A DNA stretch of 64,000 nt, from NCBI GenBank assembly GCA_030145245.1, contig JAQYWC010000069.1, positions 1 to 64,000 on the forward strand, written 5' to 3'. The notes under the pieces were generated by a model that made no database searches, was not told the DNA's origin, and saw nothing but the letters and a program-made list of their open reading frames with translations. A program made the translations under genes and the position numbers. Position 1 is the first letter of the stretch. Every line of letters begins with the position of its first letter. This stretch comes from Desulfobacterium sp. (GTDB taxonomy: Bacteria; Desulfobacterota; Desulfobacteria; Desulfobacterales; Desulfobacteraceae). Shown one piece after another: positions 62,373 to 64,000 of this stretch.

Positions 62373-64000
62373 ATGTACAAGAGAATTATACTTGTTCTGA
62401 GTATCGTCTGTTTGATCTGTTCCGGGGGGGACCTTGCTGCGAAAACCAGTGATACAACAAATCCGGCACAAGGGGAGGCGGTCTCTGAAACGGCAGATGC
62501 CGTACCTGACAGGGATGGGTCGTCCATTAAAATGCTCCAATCCATCATTGGGCTGAAAAAAAACCTGAATGAGAGAATCACCGAGAAAAAGTCGCAGCTT
62601 AAAAAAAGCACGTCAGAAACGGAAAAGGTAAATCTGACAGCTGAGCTGACAAAGTTGGATAAAATGCTGGCAAGTGCCAATGTCGATTTTGAGCGAATCG
62701 CAACCGGTGTGGATGTGGGCTTGTTTGCAGAAAAAAAAGCAGAGCAGTTTAACTGGAAAAATGAGTTGATCTCCCTTGTTGAACCCGGGATCAAGGAACT
62801 CAAACGGATGACGGTCAAGGCCCGCCAGAAGACAAAACTCAAGGATGAGTTGTCTTATTACGAGAAGCGGGTACCCGTTGCCCGGGAGGCCAATGAACAT
62901 ATCCGTGAGCTGCTCGCAAAAACCGATGATAAAGACCTGAAAAAAAATATCAAAAAGCTGCTGCCCGAGTGGAACAGTGTGGAAAGCCAGATCCGGAACA
63001 AGCTTGAAATCACCGAAATGCAGCTGGAGGAGATGGAGGCAGATGAGCTGTCATTGATTGACTCCACCCAGGACTCCATTAAAAACTTTTTCAGGACCCG
63101 GGGATTTTTTCTCTTTATTGCCCTGGCCTCCTGTGTGGGACTGGTGCTGTTGCTAAGGCTCTTATACCAGCTGACCATGAAGCTGCTTCCGGGATATTCT
63201 GACCAATACAGGCCTTTTCACATCAGGGCCATTGATCTGGTTTTCCGGGTGATGACCCTGGTTCTGACCCTGTTTGTCCTGATCCTGGTGTTTTACATAT
63301 TTGAGGACTGGGTACTGCTCTCCCTGACCATTATTTTCCTCATCGGCGTGGGGTGGGCTGCCAAGAATACCCTGCCGATATTCTGGCACCAGAGCCGTCT
63401 CATGCTCAATATCGGCGCTGTCAGAGAGGGGGAGCGGATCGTCTATAAAGGGGTCCCCTGGCTTGTTAAAAACATCAATGTGTTCTCCAAGCTTGAAAAC
63501 CCGTATCTTGGGGTGACCCTGAGGGTGCCCATTGAAGAATTAATGGAGCAGGTCTCCCGGCCCTTTCATCATAAAGAGCCATGGTTTCCCTGCAAGAGAA
63601 ATGACTGGGTGATCCTGGCGGACGGCACCCGTGGGTGTGTGACAAGCCTCTCCCATGAAATGGTGGAGTTGGTGATGCGCGGTGGTGGAAGGAAAGTCTA
63701 CCCGACCGCGGATTTCCTTGCCCAGACCCCGTTGAATCTTTCCGTGAATTTCAGGGTGAAAATTCCATTCGGCATCTCCTATGATCTCCAGGCCATATCC
63801 ACCAATACGGTTCTTGTCACGCTGGATAGCTATCTCCGGATCCAGCTTGCGGAAGAGGGGTATGAAGAATCCATGTTGAATCTCAGGGTTGAATTTGCCG
63901 AGGCTGGCGGGTCTTCCCTTGATCTTGTGGTGATTGCCGATTTCAATGGGGAACTGGCCCCCTTGTATAACCGGTTGTCCAGGGCCATCCAGAGGTGGTG
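62373..64000 (+). CDS. MscS-family mechanosensitive channel (partial)
   Basis: At least 542 residues, cut by the window end. A signal peptide (~1-21) leads to a ~210-residue charged, coiled-coil periplasmic region, then three hydrophobic segments (~243-263, ~290-312, ~316-335). The MscS-like beta domain follows: VREGERIVYKGVPWLVKNIN and NDWVILADGTRGCVTSLS. The role is probably release of solutes on hypo-osmotic shock. It lies 53 bases after the thioesterase gene. The C-terminal vestibule is only partly visible. Confidence 0.85.
   Translation, partial: MYKRIILVLSIVCLICSGGDLAAKTSDTTNPAQGEAVSETADAVPDRDGSSIKMLQSIIGLKKNLNERITEKKSQLKKSTSETEKVNLTAELTKLDKMLASANVDFERIATGVDVGLFAEKKAEQFNWKNELISLVEPGIKELKRMTVKARQKTKLKDELSYYEKRVPVAREANEHIRELLAKTDDKDLKKNIKKLLPEWNSVESQIRNKLEITEMQLEEMEADELSLIDSTQDSIKNFFRTRGFFLFIALASCVGLVLLLRLLYQLTMKLLPGYSDQYRPFHIRAIDLVFRVMTLVLTLFVLILVFYIFEDWVLLSLTIIFLIGVGWAAKNTLPIFWHQSRLMLNIGAVREGERIVYKGVPWLVKNINVFSKLENPYLGVTLRVPIEELMEQVSRPFHHKEPWFPCKRNDWVILADGTRGCVTSLSHEMVELVMRGGGRKVYPTADFLAQTPLNLSVNFRVKIPFGISYDLQAISTNTVLVTLDSYLRIQLAEEGYEESMLNLRVEFAEAGGSSLDLVVIADFNGELAPLYNRLSRAIQRW

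Overview
The window reads like the chromosome of an anaerobic, respiring Desulfobacterota bacterium, most like a sulfate reducer of the Desulfobacteraceae. This is inferred from gene content and protein style, not from a database match. It has a futalosine-type menaquinone cluster, SelB, oxygen-independent radical SAM enzymes, several large Cache-type chemoreceptors, a PEP-CTERM protein, and one coherent catabolic locus for ethanolamine. Most of the window is gene-dense and moderately GC-rich. An AT-rich stretch at about 43.1-45.8 kb, downstream of two tRNA genes, looks foreign or decayed.

Layout: (1) 1-3.6 kb holds an uncharacterised module: a divergent acidic-repeat protein, a ParA-like ATPase with an altered P-loop, a small acidic protein, and a coiled-coil protein with two topoisomerase-type zinc ribbons. 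(2) 3.6-8.7 kb encodes menaquinone synthesis through aminodeoxyfutalosine (mqnE, mqnC, a deaminase, mqnA, and mqnD on the other strand). (3) 9.0-10.9 kb carries purH split into separate cyclohydrolase and transformylase genes. (4) 11-17.3 kb has an RNase II/R-type exonuclease, an Smr protein, MltG, a radical SAM protein and HemW.

(5) 17.4-33.4 kb is a complete ethanolamine utilisation microcompartment locus: eutS, eutV, eutW, eutA, eutB, eutC, eutL, a BMC-Rho_N fusion, an aldehyde dehydrogenase, eutM, eutT, pduL, a 37-residue micro-ORF, eutN, a EutQ-N-like protein, a second eutM, eutQ, pduS, pduT and eutH. Two leaders carry the paired hairpins expected of EutV ANTAR antitermination. No alcohol dehydrogenase or EutD-type phosphotransacetylase is seen. 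PduL, EutQ and PduS/PduT are present instead, suggesting that acetaldehyde is oxidised to acetate and the electrons leave through the shell to respiration. A tandem pair of nearly identical chemoreceptors follows at 33.5-37.9 kb.

(6) 38-42.3 kb has an exported beta-carbonic anhydrase, selB with a small membrane protein, an EamA transporter, tRNA-His and tRNA-Arg. (7) 42.4-45.8 kb has duplicated cold-shock genes with a conserved leader pairing, a MarR regulator with a palindrome, a truncated LOG gene, a c-di-GMP-I-like riboswitch before a PEP-CTERM protein, and a 23-bp perfect inverted repeat. (8) 45.8-50.8 kb is a D-amino-acid operon: Na+/alanine-type symporter, YheO/DauR regulator, the two D-glutamate cyclase domains as separate genes, and a class IV aminotransferase. 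(9) 51.3-57.9 kb holds an orphan solute-binding protein paired with a chemoreceptor, and a large propeller-type sensor kinase. (10) 58.3-64 kb has an acyl-CoA synthetase, a Rossmann oxidoreductase, a PhnA-like protein, a thioesterase and a truncated MscS-family channel.
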